Shown piece by piece: positions 34,429-36,400 of a stretch of DNA of 36,400 nucleotides (the stretch's first letter is position 1; each line of letters begins with the position of its first letter). This DNA comes from a bacterium (lineage in GTDB: Bacteria > Patescibacteriota > Minisyncoccia > Phycocordibacterales > UBA9973). Under the pieces are notes generated by a model. That model ran no database searches. It was not told where the DNA came from and was given only the letters and a program-made list of their open reading frames with translations. Position numbers and translations under genes: made by a program. Location of the stretch: the NCBI GenBank assembly GCA_027484965.1, contig JAIXRY010000013.1, forward strand, positions 1 through 36,400. The letters run 5' to 3'.

Positions 34429-35159
34429 CATTTATTGATAATAATTTATTAACAATTCGGGATAGATTTATCTATGTAGTTGATACTCAAAAGGAAACTT
34501 CTGAAAGAAAATTAGCAGAAAAACTTGGCATATCCCCCCAAAGGCTCAATAAGGTCGTAAAAAACGGCACTGAACCCTCAACTGAACTAATATCACTAAT
34601 CGTTGACAGGCTTGGGGTAAATCCCTTTTGGTTGCTACACGGCAAAGGATCTCCATTTACTAACCAAAGCGGCTATAGTACCGCTCAAGAACCACCGCCT
34701 GGTTATTCCAATGCATCTACCGTTGGCTTTATTACGCCAACTGCAACGGTCCGCTACCTGCCTGATATGATGGTATCTGCTGGTTATGCCGATATGCTTA
34801 CCAGTAGCCAAGTGGAGTTATTGCCCGTTTCTTTTCAGCCTACAGCCGAAGAACAGGAAAAAGGAGTAGCGGTTAAGATATATGGCGATTCAATGGAGCC
34901 TGCAATTCAAGATGGTGCCACTGTTTTCCTTATGCCTCTTACACACGGCCAATGGCTGCGTATAAGTAAAGGCGTATTCTTTTTTGATACCGATAACACA
35001 CTTACTATTAAGCGTATCGCCCAAAACAACTTGCTCGGCACCCCAGCAACTATTACCCTCCAAGCCGATAACCCAAAATATCCAAACCTTACTCTGCCTG
35101 CAGAAAGCATCCGTGCCATCTGGAAGGTAACTCAAATCTTAAACCAACCAGTCCATTAA
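34422..35159 (+). CDS. S24-type (LexA/cI-like) phage repressor
   Basis: N-terminal HTH (SERKLAEKLGISPQRLNKVVKNG), GDSMEP catalytic Ser and TIKRI Lys. Confidence 0.92.
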   Translation: MSTFIDNNLLTIRDRFIYVVDTQKETSERKLAEKLGISPQRLNKVVKNGTEPSTELISLIVDRLGVNPFWLLHGKGSPFTNQSGYSTAQEPPPGYSNASTVGFITPTATVRYLPDMMVSAGYADMLTSSQVELLPVSFQPTAEEQEKGVAVKIYGDSMEPAIQDGATVFLMPLTHGQWLRISKGVFFFDTDNTLTIKRIAQNNLLGTPATITLQADNPKYPNLTLPAESIRAIWKVTQILNQPVH

Positions 35160-35164
35160 TAGCT

Positions 35165-35791
35165 ATGTTACCAGAGCAAAAACCAAACATCAAAGTATTC
35201 TCCTCACCCCAACAACTTGAAGAACGAAAGAAACAGGTTGAAGAAGAATTAGAAGCACTTAAATCTGGTTTATGGTACCCACTATCTGATCAGGAAAAAC
35301 AAAACCACAACATCAGACGAGCCGACCTTAAAAAGATGCTTGCTCTTGAAAAGAAGGCTTGGCAAGAAGTTGAAGCATCCCGTGTAAAGTGGGATCTAAT
35401 AAACAACCAACTTAAGTGGCTTAATCAGTCCCCAAAACAGCGAAGAACCAAAAGAACAGTTGCTATTGCCACCATTTCCTTAATCGGACTGGTAATTGTT
35501 TTAGCAATTGCCTTGAGCGACAAAAACCCATCGGCAAAAATTAACCCCGAGATAACCAACAGCTCTTTCGATGGATCTGTATTTGTTTGCGAGCAATATA
35601 TTAAAGAACGCCTGAACGATCGCAGCAGCTACGAGTCAGTAAGCTGGACCAAGGTTATAGAAAAACAAGACGGCCTACTTACAACCACCGCTACCTTCCG
35701 AGCCAAGAACGCTTTTGGAGCTTACATCTTACAAACCTTCACTTTTACTTATACCAAAGAAGGAACCATTATTTCGGCAACCCAACTGTAA
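35165..35791 (+). CDS. Hypothetical TM-anchored protein
   Basis: Coiled-coil N-terminus, TM VAIATISLIGLVIVLAIAL, C-terminal domain; cotranscribed with the repressor. Confidence 0.6.
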   Translation: MLPEQKPNIKVFSSPQQLEERKKQVEEELEALKSGLWYPLSDQEKQNHNIRRADLKKMLALEKKAWQEVEASRVKWDLINNQLKWLNQSPKQRRTKRTVAIATISLIGLVIVLAIALSDKNPSAKINPEITNSSFDGSVFVCEQYIKERLNDRSSYESVSWTKVIEKQDGLLTTTATFRAKNAFGAYILQTFTFTYTKEGTIISATQL

Positions 35792-35848
35792 CAAACTTTT
35801 CTCTAAAACCATCCTGCCATAACGGCAGAATAATACATCCCTCTCTTA

Positions 35849-35880
35849 AAAAGCCTGATAGCCTATCAGGCTTTTGTTTT
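35849..35880 (+). terminator. Terminator after the repressor operon
   Basis: AAAAGCCTGATA-GCC-TATCAGGCTTTT followed by GTTTT. Confidence 0.85.
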
Positions 35881-35944
35881 AAGCTACGTAAACGCCCACA
35901 ATCTTCTTTTTGTGCAAAAAACTACCCAAACCGCCTATACGGCG

Positions 35945-35980
35945 AATGTACCACTAAATGTACCACTAAATGTACCCGTA
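35945..35980. repeat. 12-bp tandem repeat, ~3 copies (AATGTACCACTA)
   Basis: AATGTACCACTA AATGTACCACTA AATGTACCCGTA. Confidence 0.8.
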
Positions 35981-36088
35981 ATATTGTAAAATATCCTATT
36001 TATACCCCTATTTTACTGTTGTTTTTGCCCGTTTTTAGCCCCTTTTTTAAGCCTATACCGCCCATTCCTTACAACTTATTCAGCACCC

Positions 36089-36262
36089 TTTAAAGTACTT
36101 TAAAGGCGCACCTATCCCGCTGGTGCTTTGCCCTGCATTTCCTTTAAATCTGCTTTAAAGCACCTTTAAACCCACTTTTTAGGCACTAAAAAAGGGCATC
36201 CCGCCCCTATTTATATACCACATATCTACTTTACCCCCTCCATCCTTTAAAGCCCCTTTAAA
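36089..36262. repeat. Phased TTTAAA arrays at the repressor-side prophage end
   Basis: TTTAAA at 36089, 36099; 36143, 36154, 36165 (TTTTTA at 36176); 36246, 36257. Confidence 0.7.
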
Positions 36263-36298
36263 GAATTGCACTGCCGTTCTACTCATTTCCAACACATC

Positions 36299-36311
36299 GG
36301 AAATTTTGTTT
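36299..36311 (-). repeat. Putative inner transposase end site (AAACAAAATTTCC on minus)
   Basis: Same 13-mer as the outer sites, 76 bp inside 36375-36387. Confidence 0.5.
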
Positions 36312-36374
36312 TTTGTCCCCCCTTCGCAACCCTCAAAAAATCAAATACTTACCCTCACCCCTCAATTCAAAAAA

Positions 36375-36400
36375 GGAAATTTTGTTTAGCCCCCCTTATA
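36375..36400 (-). repeat. Putative prophage terminal inverted repeat / outer transposase site
   Basis: Reverse complement TATAAGGGGGGCTAAACAAAATTTCC matches 84-109 at 20/26 positions. Confidence 0.55.

Noticed and set aside
35945-35980. Possible CRISPR or iteron array
   Set aside because: Contiguous 12-bp tandem units with no spacers and no adjacent replication initiator.

Overview
The window holds an essentially complete Mu-like transposable (myovirus-type) prophage of a Bacteroidetes-like host, inferred from gene content and TTG/TAnnTTTG promoters. From right to left it carries an S24-type repressor (+), then a long minus-strand early operon: a small early gene, a non-coding RNA-like leader, a MuA-like DDE transposase, a MuB-like ATPase, a second P-loop ATPase, a DUF3164-like protein, a Gp37/Gp68 (DUF5131) protein and a GemA-like protein. 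A separate minus-strand accessory operon follows at 22.5-23.6 kb. A plus-strand packaging module (terminase, gp36-like, portal-MuF-toxin fusion, gpG-like, tail terminator-like) faces a minus-strand capsid/lysis/tail module. A Dam-type methylase sits at the end, where Mu carries mom. The least expected observations are: (i) two tandem, anticodon-less tRNA-like (T-arm plus acceptor plus CCA) elements between the first early gene and the transposase; (ii) TTTAAA motifs phased at 10-11 bp, clustered at the prophage ends and gene junctions; (iii) a three-copy structured intergenic RNA-like element with a covarying stem; (iv) a canonical A_AAA_AAG -1 frameshift producing a tail-assembly chaperone fusion absent from the ORF track; (v) a candidate unimolecular spanin nested in a holin-like ORF; (vi) putative terminal transposase sites (AAACAAAATTTCC) in inverted orientation at the two window ends. 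All family calls come from reading the sequences; no database search was possible.
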